Assembly (NCBI GenBank): GCA_025602905.1
Contig: JAHLKI010000005.1
Coordinates: forward strand, 806,001 to 870,000
Reading direction: 5' to 3'
Source: Phlyctochytrium arcticum
Lineage: Eukaryota > Chytridiomycota > Chytridiomycetes > Chytridiales > Chytridiaceae
DNA length: 64,000 bases
The notes under the pieces are model-generated. The model searched no databases. It saw only the letters and a list, made by a program, of their open reading frames with translations, and was not told where the DNA came from. The position numbers and the translations under genes were made by a program. This document shows positions 1-11,991 of the stretch, piece after piece. Numbering within the stretch: position 1 is the first letter of the stretch; the number at the start of each line of letters is the position of its first letter.

Positions 1-1977
1 AGATAGTTATAGATTATTAGATTGAGATCGACGAACTCTTTCTTTCCATCTTCCATAGATATTAGACTTGACGCATCATGGGGCCGAGCATTCGACCTCA
101 ACGTCCTCGCGACCGTGACCCTCCTCGCTACCGGGCCGATTAGCATCTGCGCAAAACCTCTCAAAGGCCCATCATCCCTTACTTCCACCGCCATTAGATC
201 TCGCCCATCAGGTGTTGCGCCATGCCCTGCGACACCAGATGCCGGCACCTGCGAGCCAATCAAGGATGCTTGGTCCCCCAATGTTGACCTGATGGATACA
301 AGTGATTTCTACGCTGAAGGACGACCAGAGGGAGGATGGTACACCACTCCAATCCACACTACACTCCTCAACAATGGCAAGGTTAGTATTTCAAGCATTG
401 ATCGCGCCCATCATACATTAGCATATCTAAGCGCAACTTATATTCAATAGGTCTACGTGGTAGGCTGGGATCGACGTGACTACAAGAATTGCGTCAAACC
501 TGATGGAACTCGCAAGCACGGCGTATCCTTCATCATCGACCCAGAGGACATTGTCAAAGCCGGCCAGCAACCAAAGCCGCAGAACGCTCCGCAACCCACA
601 TTCGTCATCCCCAAGCCGATCACTGACCTACGCAAGAACAAGGAGGACACGCTCTACTGCTCCGGCCAAGTAACCATGAAAGATGGCCGTGTCTTTGTGG
701 TTGGAGGAGCATCATACGAAAACGTGGGTGGAACCAACGAAGTGGAAGTTGGGCTTAACTATGCCCGAATCCTTGATCCTGTCACAGGCAACTACACGGT
801 GTCGTCCGAATCACCCATCGGTACCATGTGGTATCCTACTGCCGCTGTTCTTACCAGTGGCGATGTGCTAGTCACCGGCGGATTTGCGCGCTGCTGCGAT
901 GGAGACAACGACGCGAATGACAACGTTGGGATCTACCACCCCAAAAACGATACGTGGACCTTACTAGGTCCAGTCGCTGACCACAACATATCGCCAGGCA
1001 TCAAAGACTACACACACACTTGGGTCGTCCCTGAACCTGTGGAGGTTGGCGGCCTTCCGCGTCACTTGCTGATGATGGGCCACAAAGGGAAAATGCTCTA
1101 CTACAACACCGACAAGAACACTCCAAACGAGAAGCGCGCTATCGAGGCACCGAATGGTAATCGACCACTGACAAATGGTGGTGACCCGACTGGTTGGGAC
1201 AGCACAGCCTTTTACTCTCCCAATGGTGAACTTGTTACCCTCGGCGGTGGACAGGAACCTCAGCGGGTTGACTTTTTCAATGTGGACACCAACACTTGGC
1301 GTAGCCACAACACAAGTTATCAACGCGACAACTCAATTTCCGTTCTCTTGCCCGACGGCACTGCCCTTGTCATGGGTGGGACATCGCGGAACGACTCGTT
1401 GATGGTCCCGCCCCCTCAACTGTATGACCCTTTCACTGATGTCTGGACGACCTTGCAAGGATGGTCGAACGACAATCAGACTCGCGCTTACCACTCTAAT
1501 GGCCTGCTCCTGAAAGACGGACGCGTACTCGTTGGCGGAGGTATCGACAACAACAACGGCCACGATATTGCCTGTGAGCGCGTTGACATGCGTGTTTTCA
1601 CTCCACCATACCTGCAAGGCAAAGGCAAAGATCAGAAATGCATCACCCGGCCGGTCATCGACACTCAGAAGCCAATCACTTTCACCATCGCCAAGAACGC
1701 CAAAACAACCAGCAATCCTACTACGACCATCACCTACTCGGGTCCCAAGTTACGATCGGTCCGCGGCGCAGCACTCATGGCCTTGGGCAGTTTCACACAC
1801 GCGTTTGACCAAAACCAACGCTACATTCCGTTGGACATTGAGTCGTCCAAGGATGGTTCCGTAGTCCTTTCAGTCGCAAACTGCACCGCTCCTATCGAAG
1901 GACCATACAATTTGTTTTTGATTTCTGAGGATGGTGTACCTTCAGTAGGAGCTTTGAGTCAGTTGAAGGTTGTCTAG
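1..1977 (+). CDS. Copper radical oxidase, glyoxal/galactose oxidase family, 5' partial
   Basis: Secreted-type copper radical oxidase (CAZy AA5 type) that would oxidise aldehydes or alcohols to give H2O2. The exon ending at 381 joins the exon 451-1977 across a 69-nt intron (382-450, gttagt...aatag), both in frame 1. Kelch-like blade motifs ending in VxGG recur through the protein, and the last ~110 residues look like the DUF1929 C-terminal domain. All five residues of the radical-copper site can be matched: Cys in LYCSGQVTMKDG, Tyr in GTMWYPTAAV, the Tyr-His pair in TRAYHSNG, and the last His in GSFTHAFD. The 5' end is missing: frame 1 has no good ATG here but shows a hydrophobic, signal-like stretch (about positions 100-165), so an upstream exon probably lies outside the window. 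Substrate class cannot be told from the sequence. Confidence 0.9.
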
Positions 1978-2200
1978 ATCCTGTTCTTTTAGTTATTTTG
2001 ATGAATACTTTTAGTTGTAATACTTATATATATCCATTTTTACTTATTCCAATCTGATTTTATCATTTCCCTATTTCCGTGCTGTTTTGGAGAAATCGAG
2101 AAGTCAATTCGTGGCGTTCGGAGCCTGGTTCGGAGCTGCCAGATCGCAAGTGTCACTGAAGTTGACACTTTTGACACTGGATCCAGGGAATTGAAAGAAC

Positions 2201-4516
2201 ATGGTACGGACAGCAGGCGTTGTTACAGGTATGCTCTCCCAGTATTTTTTGGACTCAACATAGCTAACTGTGAGACATGATCATGCAGTGTCTGATCGAG
2301 TTTCGGCTGGAACGGCAAATGACACCAGCGGACCCACCCTCCAGGCGCTACTCACCAAGTACGGTTGGACAGTTCAGCGAATAGTGGTAGTCCCAGATGA
2401 TGTTACGGCAATACAAACAGCAGTCTGCAAACTGGCTGATGATGATAAAGTTGGCCTTGTCTGTACAACGGGAGGAACTGGTTTCGGTTTGCGAGATGTC
2501 ACGCCTGAGGTATGTTTGATGGAAGGAGCGTTCATATCAGCATTTGTGTGATTTGGCCAAATTGACTAGGCAATTGCACCACTTCTGACCAAGCAAGCCC
2601 CTGGCATAATTGCAGCCATGATGCAATCTTCTTTGACCAAAACTCCATTTGCGGCCTTGTCTCGGCCTGTTTGTGGCATTCGCCATAAAACGATAGTCTT
2701 GACATTACCAGGGAGTGAGAGGGGATGTCGGGAGAATTTGGAAGCTGTTGCCGAAGTTCTTGGACATGCTGCATCATTGGCACAGGGAACGGAGGCGGGC
2801 ACGGTGGAGCAAGTTCATCGCGACTTGCAACAGCAAGGAAGTAAGGAAGAGCACGATACGGGACGGGGACATTCGTGCGTACATCATAGGCTACACCATG
2901 AGCATACAAGTGCCGAACGAGAAAGTGGCGCTCCCGGAGCTGACGGGGCATCAATCCTGACTCCTGTTGCCCGCCGTTACCGCAAATCACCATATCCACT
3001 GATCTCATATGACGATGCTCTTGCCACTGTCTTGAACCACTCTAATGTTTCCGCTAGCGTTGCTAGCACCATACTCGCCTCTGATATACAAACATCGACC
3101 GTGTTACTTAACAGTGTGCTCGCCGAAGACGTTGTGGCAACAGAGAATGTGCCGGCCTATCCGGCATCTATTGTCGACGGCTATGCTGTCATTTCCTCCG
3201 ATGGACCAGGAGATTACCCCGTTGTTGCTGTCTCATCTGCATCCCCATCCGATCCTTCTACACAACCCCATCTTAAACCCGGTCAAATTGCTCGGATCGC
3301 TACTGGTGCTCCTCTTCCATTAGGCGCAGATGCGGTTGTAATGGTCGAAGACACCGACGTAATCAAGGCGAGCGAAGACGGTATGATTGAGGAAGTCATC
3401 AAAATAAAGGTATCCGTCAAGAGTGGCCAGGACATCCGCGCAGTAGGCTCGGATCTGGCGGCAGGACAGGTGGTATTGACTCGAGGGACCCGTCTCCTCC
3501 CACCAGATCTTGGTCTCCTAGTATCGGCTGGGATTTCTACCGTGCCCATTGTACGCAAGCCTATAGTGGGAGTTTTGTCTACTGGCAATGAGGTTACGCA
3601 AGGGGCACCAAAGTCCGGAAAGGCCGGAAACGATCCCTTACCACTTGGCGCCGTCCGAGACGCCAATCGCCCTACTTTGCTTTCGGCGGTACATGCCCAG
3701 AGTTTTGAAGCAATAGATTTGGGCGTTTCCGGGGATCGGTAACGTGGATCCCATCGCTTCCGATACTATGACTTTACTCATCAGTACCCCTTTTAGATCA
3801 AAAGACCTGGCCGCCACTCTCCGTGCTTCTTTTGACAAATGCGATGTGATCATAACCACAGGCGGTGTATCGATGGGTGAACTAGACTTACTCAAACCGG
3901 TTTTGGAAAAGGATTTGGGCGCCAAAATCCACTTTGGACGTGTGTTGCTCAAACCAGGGTACGTTTGCATATGGAGGAAAAGTATTACTCCCAGCTGACG
4001 TTTCATTTACGTGTACAAAGAAAACCGACAACATTTGCGACCCTCACTCACACGGACAATCGCAAGAAACTCATTTTTGCGCTACCTGGAAACCCAGTTT
4101 CCGCGATTGTTACATTCAACCTGTTTGTCGTGCCAGCACTCCGAAAAATGGCAGGATGGTCTCATCCAAATCTGCCAGTTGTAAACGTTGAGGTCAGATA
4201 GTCAGTACAGCTGCTGTGCTCTTCAGCCTTGCCTTAAACTTTTTGCTTCTCTATTTAGTGCGGAGAAAACTTTACCCTCGATTCCGACCGCCCAGAGTTC
4301 CATCGTGTCCGCGCCAACCTCGTATTACAAGATCAGCAGACCAAGTTTGTAGCGTACAGTACCGGCTCACAAAGGAGTTCGCGCATGCAGAGTATGGCAG
4401 GCGCTAATGTCCTTCTGCATATGCCGGCAGGATCAACCTTCACAGATGAAGAGAGGAAGAAGGTTGGAAAAATCGGATGGGTCGGCAAAGGGGTTTTGAT
4501 TGGCGGTCTGGAGTGA
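2201..4516 (+). CDS. cnxE: Gephyrin-type molybdopterin adenylyltransferase / molybdenum insertase (MogA-MoeA fusion)
   Basis: Carries out the last two steps of molybdenum cofactor synthesis: adenylation of molybdopterin (N-terminal G domain) and insertion of molybdate (C-terminal E domain). Proposed exons are 2201-2228, 2289-2509, 2570-3738, 3785-3958, 4021-4192 and 4259-4516. The G domain starts [16 protein letters not shown] and carries [15 protein letters not shown]. The E domain has VDGYAV, the TGAPLP loop, a second [11 protein letters not shown] and ALPGNPVSA, and ends with a domain IV reading HRVRANL...[10 protein letters not shown] variable linker rich in His, Ser and Glu joins the halves. 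The intron at 3739-3784 is only 46 nt but restores both the frame and the conserved reading [11 protein letters not shown]. The 4193 donor is the least certain junction. The symbol follows the Aspergillus name for the fused gene. Confidence 0.92.
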
Positions 4517-4658
4517 TGAGGTTCGTAGGCGGGATCGAAACCAGTGTATATAGTATAGGCGTTGCATTTACAGTTAGATCGAATGAAGAAGCATAAATAT
4601 TGCATGAAGTGAGACAGTATGTGTAAATCGTAGCATGAATAAAGTTTTCGTCCAAGTT

Positions 4659-5386
4659 CTAAATCAGCGATACATCATTACTCTTTTTCAGTAGTCCGAT
4701 CAATCCTGGGGGTAGCTTAGGCCCTCCTGTAGCCTCATCAACCAGGTATCGAAACGGTAATTCAACCGTTTCCTTCTTTCCCAATTTGACTTCGGGCCGA
4801 TCAACAAATCTCAAGTCTGACAGCGGAATCTTCTCCTCAATGACCTTGCGCGCCACCAAAACGGCCGTGTCAGTTGTCATTTGAACAGGTCCCAGGTGCC
4901 GGGTCGTAAAGCCTTGACGGCGAAGTTCGGACGTTCGGTCTCGTGGTGGATCATCTCCCTGTGCAAAATAAACAAATCAATATAAACAACGATAGGAGTA
5001 CCGAAGATCGCTCACATACCAAAATGCCACCAAACAGCAACCACCCGAACTTCTCCCCATCCTCTGGCTTAAGCTCCTCTGTCGCAGCAGGATCTAGTAG
5101 AATCACTTCCTCCTTTTTACATTCATCAAGTTCTCCAACAGCCTTGGTCGTTGTAACTGGATTGGTCGCAATCAGCTGAGCTGGCAGGTTGGCCAGTAGC
5201 GTAGGTTGGAGATGTGTAAGGTAGAGGTTGCTGGGGCCAACTCTTTGAGAAATGTGGGTGTATTCGAGCTGGGCAGGAAGCGTCAGGACTTTCACACTTT
5301 GGGAACACGTCGTGGCAGAATACACATACCTCGGACCATTCGTCCAGCTCAGGCTCCATATGCTCGACAATGTACTTGAACACCAT
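4659..5386 (-). CDS. SFM1: SPOUT-fold protein arginine methyltransferase, SFM1 family (DUF431)
   Basis: Homologue of yeast Sfm1, a SPOUT methyltransferase that methylates an arginine of ribosomal protein Rps3. Exons on the minus strand are 5386-5330, 5268-5020 and 4958-4659, giving 201 residues plus stop, close to the yeast length. It starts MVFKYIVEHMEPELDEW. Family hallmarks are VILLDPAATEELKPED, FGWLLFGGILGDDPPRDRT, the knot segment RHLGPVQMTTDTAV, and LPFRYLVDE near the C-terminus. Both introns have clean GT...AG ends and keep the frame. The gene converges on the molybdenum cofactor gene with 142 bp between the stop codons. The start is the first ATG and agrees with the family start. Confidence 0.93.
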
Positions 5387-5974
5387 GACTGTTCTCTGCC
5401 TTCAATGCTGAAGATGTATAGAACAAGTGCTGGTCAATGTTGCTCTGGTTCATGTCAAAATTCCAAGATTCTTCCAATTCTTCAGAACACTTCATCTAAC
5501 CTTTCTGGGGTTTATGAATTCTTTGACTTTGGAAACCTCTGAGACTTCAACCCAGACTTCGACCAGGACTTCGACCTGGATCTGGACTTCGACATTCCCT
5601 CAAGTTCCCCTTATTGACAAATAATGCGATCTGGGTGCGAGGTATTTGCCTCAACGCCCAACACTGGCATCTCATCCATCAACTTTGCCGAGGATAAGGC
5701 ACGTTTTACGGTCAGCGAGATTCTCCGCTAATATGCATAATGGATGGAGAGAAAGTACTATGAGACTCGATAGGCAAGGGAAGTCATGTGGGGAGGCGAG
5801 GCGGAATGTATTGTAGTGTACAGGCCAGATGGATGGATTGCCGCTTGGCCGGCAAGTAAGGCAAATCAAAAACTCTAAACATGTCTATGATCTAATTGCA
5901 GACTCTAGAAGTCGAACTATATGAGGTGGAGGACGTAATTACAGGTAGGGACAAGGGAGAGGGAAACTCTCACT
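5387..5974. other. Spacer between SFM1 and subtilase 1
   Basis: No gene is supported. A short degenerate repeat with core GACTTCGACC occupies about 5540-5595. From about 5620 to the subtilase stop the sequence matches 8585-8934, the 3' flank of subtilase 2, so this stretch belongs to the duplicated segment and probably holds the subtilase 3' UTR. Confidence 0.6.
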
Positions 5975-7251
5975 CTACAGCTGCAAGAACAAGTTGACGT
6001 TGTTGGCAGGGACCTTGGTAATGAAGTTCTTGGCTCCGCGGGATTTGACGTATGCAATGGCTTCTTTGGCAGACTTTGCCTTGCCAGAGCTGATAGCAAC
6101 AGCCAAAGCACCAGCAACGTGAGGAGCAGCCATGGAAGTTCCAGTTAATCGCACGGTGCCACCGTTCAACTTGGCGGAAAGGATCTCGGTGCCGGGTGCA
6201 ATGATGTGAACACATTTGCCAAAGTCAGAGTAGTCGGTGGCAAATGAATCGTCATCGTTGGAGGCAGCTACGTTGATGACGCCGGGAGTGTTGGAGGGGA
6301 CAGACAGGCAGGATTCCTTGCGTTCGTTACCGGCAGCAATGGCGATGGCCATGTCGGCAGCGACGAGAGCACGAGTGGCATCCGTGATGGACTTGTAATT
6401 GTCGTAAAAACCCCAAGACATGTTGGCGACAGTGGTCTTTCCCTTGCCCCTGACCTGCTTGAGCATCCATTCCAGGCTGGCAACAATGTCGGCGACGGTG
6501 TCACCGGTCTCAATCGCGATGATGTTGGCCTTGCGAGCGACTCCGTATGTCTTGCCAGCAGCGATACCAGCAACGTGGGTGCCATGGTAGTGAGAAGGCT
6601 TTCCACGGGCGGGGTATCCCCACTTGATACGACCGCTGAACTCGGGGTGGTTGACATCAACTCCAGAGTCGGAAATGTAAATATCAACACCAGCACCTGC
6701 TGAGGAGTCGAGGTTGAAGGTCTGGTCGCGGTCGCCGTCAAGGACATCCAGGTTCCAAAGACCGGAGGTGACTGGGATCGCGTCGGTGGGGGCCTGCTTG
6801 ATTGACGCTTGGCGCCATATCTTGGGAAGGATCGCGTTGGGGATGATGTATTCGACGTCTGGGTGGTCCTGGATGGAAGCGAGCGCAGCAGGCGAGTCAC
6901 TCTTGAAAGCGAATCCTTGGTAGAAGCCGTCACCAAGATCGAAGCGGTTGAGAATCTCAAGGCCGGCACCATCTCGTCGTCCGAGGCTGGCAAGGTGGGC
7001 GGAAGCCTCGCCGGCAATCTCGTCAATCAGGGCAGTGACATTGCGGGGGGCAAGGTTGTTGGTGGGGTAGCGGAAACCGACAATGTATTCACCAGGGATG
7101 GGGGCTGAGGGAAAAATAGAGAGAAGCTGTTAGCCAATTGAACCAATACTTTGAGAATACATCATTAGTACTTACTGTCGCGTCGAACCAAAGGGGAAGC
7201 AGCAGCCAGGGAGGTCAAAGCCAAGACGAAGATAGATCGAACACCAAGCAT
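5975..7251 (-). CDS. Secreted subtilisin-like serine protease 1 (S8A, proteinase K type)
   Basis: Extracellular endopeptidase of 401 residues, from exons 7251-7176 and 7104-5975. Exon 1 codes for a signal peptide (MLGVRSIFVLALTSLAAASP). An inhibitor I9-type propeptide with EYIVGF and FYQGFAFKS follows, to about residue 110. The catalytic triad is intact: Asp171 in DSGVDVNH, His202 in HGTHVAG, Ser349 in GTSMAAPH, with the oxyanion Asn285 in AAGNE. There is no extra C-terminal domain. The intron sits 76 nt after the ATG, exactly as in the five other full-length copies in the window. It is a head-to-tail neighbour of subtilase 2, about 2.97 kb apart and nearly identical over much of the length. 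Confidence 0.94.
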
Positions 7252-7353
7252 GTTGAAGTTCTTTGTTGGCGTATGAGGTTGCGAATGAGGAAGATGGGAC
7301 TTTGGGTGGCCTTGGACTGGGATGTTGGTGGGGATTCGCTGTCCAGCAGCGAG

Positions 7354-7362
7354 CTTTTATAT
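7354..7362 (-). promoter_or_regulatory. TATA box of subtilase 1
   Basis: ATATAAAAG on the minus strand, about 103 nt before the ATG. The same element lies 100-109 nt before the start of subtilases 2, 3, 4 and 5. Confidence 0.6.
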
Positions 7363-8934
7363 GCATCTGGCCTGACCCAGAGTTTGACTCCGGAGACGTA
7401 ACCCACATAACCCGGCTGCGAAACCGCATGGCACATTTCGAAATATTCCGGAGAAATCAGGGTAGATTCGCCATTTTTTCCACCCCACAAAAAAAAAAGA
7501 CTTTGATCTTAGATACAAGTTTCTGAATCATGATCAAATGGTAGGCGGTAGGCAACAACCACAAGATGATGATGCCATACGTTTCATATATTCACGTTTC
7601 TTCAGTAAAAAATGCACATCTTTCGTAAGAGAATTCTTGACAAAATTAACAGATCATTACTCGAGTATGTGCCGTGGAATCTTTGCGGATCATGAATTAG
7701 TTGCGCCGACATTCGAAACACTCGTCACCACACAACAAATCACTCCAATCACTCGAGTCGTCGGAGTCGTTTTCAACTCACGCGTGTCGCGTCAAAAAGT
7801 TTCGGCGCTTCGCGTCCGACATCTGGGCGGACATGCAGCAACTGCCAACGCGTGTATGGTAATCCGAGTATCCCCACTCAGATCCCCACTGCCCAGAGCC
7901 GAATTCAAAAGCATCCTGAAAGGCATCACCGAATCAGCGCTTATATTGATGATCTATTGCACAGATCCGGCATCGACGGTGCCGGGGTGCCCGACCCGAA
8001 CGCCAAGTTCGCCAACACCAATTTTAAGGGTGCAGCCTCGATCGAGTATTCCACTGAAGTAACGGTACATCTCGTACGTTCGAAAATCAATGCATACACG
8101 AGTACCGAGTACTCGAGTTAGGCACTGCTGGGCAGGAATCATGCATGATTGATGATCATCCAATCCGCAGAGTGCTACCAGCATTTGTTTCTGGATTTGG
8201 ACCTTGGGTCTCGCCAATTTAACTCGAGTAACCAAGTGAAATTTCATTCTATTACTATAGGAGAGCTACTCTTAATATTTTTGTGTCCGCTCATAACTTT
8301 CGTCGTCGGGTGAATAACCAGTGTCGAATCAGTTTCCAACTTTTAAATTAACAACTTTGATCCACCTCGAGTAACAAAGCTCTTATCCGTGGAAGATGTG
8401 ATCTTGGAGCAGAAGCTGAGCGCCTGTTTGTCAGTTGGTTGGTGTAGCTTTCGGGTATATTCGGGTTATCATATCATGAAACATGATGAAAGGCATCTAA
8501 TCCTGGGATATGCCCCGTACGCTGCTTTCAGTGAAATTCTGTCGTAAATCCAAGTCCAATTTTTTCAAAGGTCCTGTCACCGACAAGTGATGCGAATCTG
8601 GGTGCGAGATATGTGCCTCAGCGCCCAACACTTGCACCTTTTACATCAACTTTATCGAGGAGAAGGCTGGATAAGGCACGTTTTACGGTCAACGGGATTT
8701 TCCGCTATTCTGCATAATGGAAGGAGAGAACGTAGTATGAGACTCGATAGGCAAAGAAAGTCCAGTTGTGGATGCCATGCGAAATATATTGTAGTGTACA
8801 GACCGGATGGATGGATTGCCGCTTGGCCGGCAAGTAAGGCAAATCATAAATTCTAAGTATGTCTATAAAGGTCGATCTATATGAGGTGGAAGATGTAATT
8901 ACAAGTAGGGATAAAGAAAGGGGAAACTCTCAAT
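7363..8934. other. Spacer between subtilases 1 and 2
   Basis: No credible gene. The first part (to about 7510) is the duplicated upstream region of subtilase 1. The middle (7540-8580) is unlike the second unit and is dense in CGAGTA/TACTCG words, including a perfect TACTCGAGTA at 7658 and near copies at 7751, 8110 and 8222. From about 8585 the duplicated 3' flank of subtilase 2 begins. Confidence 0.55.
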
Positions 8935-10220
8935 CTACAGCTGCAAGAACAAGTTGACGTTGTTGGAAGGAACCTTGGTCAAGAAGTTCTTGGCTCCGCG
9001 GGATTTGACGTATGCAATGGCTTCTTTTGCAGACTTTGCCTTGCCAGAGCTGATAGCAACAGCCAAAGCACCAGCAACGTGAGGAGAAGCCATGGAAGTT
9101 CCACTTTCCCGCATTGAGCCACCGTTCAACTTGGCGGAAAGGATCTCGGTGCCAGGTGCAATGATGTGAACACATTTGCCAAAGTCAGAGTAGTCGGTGG
9201 CAAATGAATCGTCCTCGTTGGAGGCAGCTACGTTGATGACGCCGGGAGTGTTGGAGGGGACAGACAGGCAGGATTCCTTGCGTTCGTTACCGGCAGCGAT
9301 GGCAATAGCCATGTCGGCAGCGACAAGAGCGCGAGTGGCATCCGTAATGGTCTTGTATTCTCCGTACAAACCCCAAGAGAAGTTGGCGACAGTGGTCTTT
9401 CCCTTGCCCTTGACCTGCTTGAGCATCCATTCCAGAGTGGCGATAATGTCGGAGATGGTGTCACCGTACTCAACCGCGATGATGTTGGCCTTGCGAGCGA
9501 CTCCATATGTCTTGCCAGCAGCGATACCAGCAACGTGGGTGCCATGGTAGTGAGTAGGCTTTCCACGGGCGGGGTATCCCCACTTGATACGACCGCTGAA
9601 CTCGGGGTGGTTGACATCAACTCCAGAGTCGGTGATGTAAATATCAACACCAGCACCTGCTGAGGAGTCGAGGTTGAAGGTCTTGTCGCGGTCGCCGTCA
9701 AGGACATCCAGGTTCCAAAGACTGGAGGTGACTGGGATCGCGTCAGTAGGGGCCTGCTTGGCTGAGACGGCATCCGCTTGGCGCCATGGCTTGGGAACGA
9801 TCGCATTGGGGATGATGTATTCGACATCTGGGTGGTCCTGGATGGAAGCGAGCGCAGCAGGCGAGTCACTCTTGAAAGCGAATCCTTGGTAGAAGCCGTC
9901 ACCAAGATCGAAGCGGTTGAGGACCTCAAGGCCGGCACCATCTCGTCGTCCGAGGCTGGCAAGGTGGGCGGAAGCCTCGCCGGCAATCTCGTCAATCAGG
10001 GCAGTGACATTGCGGGGGGCAAGGTTGTTGGTGGGGTAGCGGAAACCGACAATGTATTCACCAGGGATGGGGGCTGAGGGAAAAATAGAGAGAAGCTATT
10101 AGCCAATTGAACCAATACTTTGAGAATGCACCATTAGTACTTACTCTCACGTCGAAGCAATGGGGAAGCAGCAGCCAGGGAGGTCAAAGCCAAGACGAAG
10201 ATAGATCGAACACCAAGCAT
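8935..10220 (-). CDS. Secreted subtilisin-like serine protease 2 (S8A)
   Basis: Paralogue of subtilase 1 with the same layout: exons 10220-10145 and 10073-8935, 404 residues, signal peptide MLGVRSIFVLALTSLAAASP and an I9-type propeptide. The active site is intact, with Asp in ITDSGVDVNH, His in YHGTHVAG, Asn in AAGNE and Ser in GTSMASPH. Compared with copy 1 it has three more residues in the linker before the mature domain and several changes around the substrate pocket (NFSWGLYGEYK instead of NMSWGFYDNYK). It may therefore differ in specificity, but that is inference. Confidence 0.94.
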
Positions 10221-10322
10221 GTTGAAGTTCTTTGTTGATGTATGAGGTTGTGAATGAGGAAGATGGAACTTTGGGTGGCCTTGGACTGGGATGTTGGTGG
10301 GGATTCGTTTTCCAACAGCTAG

Positions 10323-10331
10323 CTTTTATAT
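10323..10331 (-). promoter_or_regulatory. TATA box of subtilase 2
   Basis: ATATAAAAG on the minus strand, 103 nt before the ATG, at the same spacing as in subtilase 1. Confidence 0.6.
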
Positions 10332-10759
10332 GCGTCTGGCCTGGCCCAGAGTTTGACTCCGGAGATGTAACGGCTGCGAAACCGCATGGCACATTTCGAA
10401 ATATTCTGGAGAATTCAGGGTAGATTCGCCATTCTTTCCACTACCAAAAAAAAGGAGCTTGATCTTAGATAAGTTTCTTAAGTCACGATCAAATGGTAAA
10501 CAACAACCAAAAATGCTGATGCCATAAGTTTCATATGCACGTCTCTTCAGTCAAAAATGCACATCTCTCGTCCGATAAAATCCCTTTCCGAATAGTACGT
10601 TCTTCCTGGCGACGTGAGTCTTGACAAATTTTTTTGATATGCGAAATTCTCATCACCAGATTCACCAGATTCACCACACATCAATCAGTCAATCACCACC
10701 AACAATCACGTTGCTCACGCGTGTCGCGTCAAGTTTCGCGTCCCACATCTGGGGACATG

Positions 10760-10935
10760 CAAGCAGCAGGGAGACGCTGGGCCGTTCCCATTTTTCGCTA
10801 GAGCGTTCCCAATCTGCAGCTGGAGTCTCTGAGGAGTCTTTCCCAGGCATTTATGGCCGATTTATTGCAATTGGGACCGCGATTGGGAACGCTCTAGCGA
10901 AAAATGGGAACGGCCCAGCGTCTCCCCAAGCAGCA
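10760..10935. mobile_element. Complete MITE, 158 bp, with 9-bp target site duplication
   Basis: The element spans 10769-10926. Its ends are perfect inverted repeats of 46 bp, starting GGGAGACGCTGGGCCGTTCC at each end, around a 66-bp centre. It is flanked by direct copies of CAAGCAGCA at 10760-10768 and 10927-10935, a 9-bp target duplication. Long inverted ends with a 9-bp duplication fit the Mutator-like (MULE) group. There is no coding capacity, so it would need a transposase from elsewhere. An open frame that reads across it (10621-11004) is not a gene. Confidence 0.9.
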
Positions 10936-11991
10936 ACCACTACGCGACTCAACGCGAGTAGGATTGATACCCCAGAGCTGAAGCCTCCGCAGCACATTAA
11001 TTAATATTGAGATTCTTGCTCAGATCCGGCGAGATCCGGCATGCCCTCCCCGAACAGGAGTGTCCTAACGATACATCCAATGCGTTCGAAAATCACACCC
11101 ATGTCATGGTACGAAAGTAGAACCCGCCCTATGATCTGAAGCCTGCATGTACGGTGTACCAGGTACTGGTACTCGTACTCGTATATCATATTACCGAGTA
11201 AGAGTTCTGAGTTGCCAGGAATCATGCATGATTCATGATCGTCGGGTAAATCCTTAAGGGTCCAGTGTACACTTTTTATTTGAACAACTCTTTGGTCTGC
11301 GTGGAATATGTGATCTTGGGCACGGAGCGCCCAAACTAAAACTTGAAGCTTCTGTTGGTGTAGCTTTCTTTTCTCCGGGTATTCGGCTTATTTTAGTTGC
11401 CGGTAAGTAAGATTATCTTTGATTTACGTTAGAGTTGCGTTTATCTATTATCTTCGAAACCAAATGCCAATGATATTTTATACAAATCAGCACAAAAATT
11501 TGTTCATCTTTGGAGATGCCCGACGACTTCACAGTTCTGGTCGGGCAGTAGAGCTACACTGGGCCGGCGGCAATTTGAGAAAGGACCTGATGGAAATCCG
11601 GCGACTACAACCTTCTGACAACCTTCCCGATGAAAAGAAAACCAGAAAAAATGGCGTAAAAATGAGGGAGTCCCAGAATCAACTCCGTACGTCATTTTTT
11701 TGCAAAGGTAAAGCTTTCAATGCATTTGGCATGTGCATCATCCGCGCTATTAATGATTGAACCCTGCCTCAGCCGCCTGTCATGGTATGTGCAGCAGCGT
11801 GGCACAAACAGCAGAACTGGCAGCCAGATTGGCAGCTCGCAGAATCAGATCATGTTGATTTGTTCAGACACTAAAAAGTACACACACAAAATGGGTATCG
11901 CTCCGGATGCGTTTACAAATGATTAAAAACAATCACATTACGGTCTTTATAAATACCGCAGGCAAATTCCAGTGAAAATCAACGTTTCTTG
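10936..11991. other. Spacer between MITE and the deubiquitinase gene
   Basis: AT-rich, with no supported gene. The stretch around 11150-11200 holds repeated GGTACTCGTACTCG-type words like those in the spacer between subtilases 1 and 2. The last 100 bp before 11992 are probably the 3' UTR of the minus-strand gene. Confidence 0.4.

Larger units (their letters stand above)
8585..10480. repeat. Second unit of tandem segmental duplication (first unit about 5620-7510)
   Basis: Gene, 3' flank and promoter of subtilase 2 repeat those of subtilase 1 in the same orientation. The match runs from GTTTACG-type 3' flank words (GCACGTTTTACGGTCA in both units) through the coding region to the promoter word CGAAACCGCATGGCACATTT. 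Small indels, including 9 nt in the coding region, show that the copies have had time to diverge. Confidence 0.85.

Noticed and set aside
6268..7026. Second long minus-strand frame inside subtilase 1 (and its twin at 9228-9995)
   Set aside because: Shadow frames of the subtilase exon, with Ser/Thr/Pro-biased composition and no conserved motif.
10621..11004. Open frame of 127 codons
   Set aside because: It reads through the MITE and both of its inverted ends; the frame is produced by the repeat.
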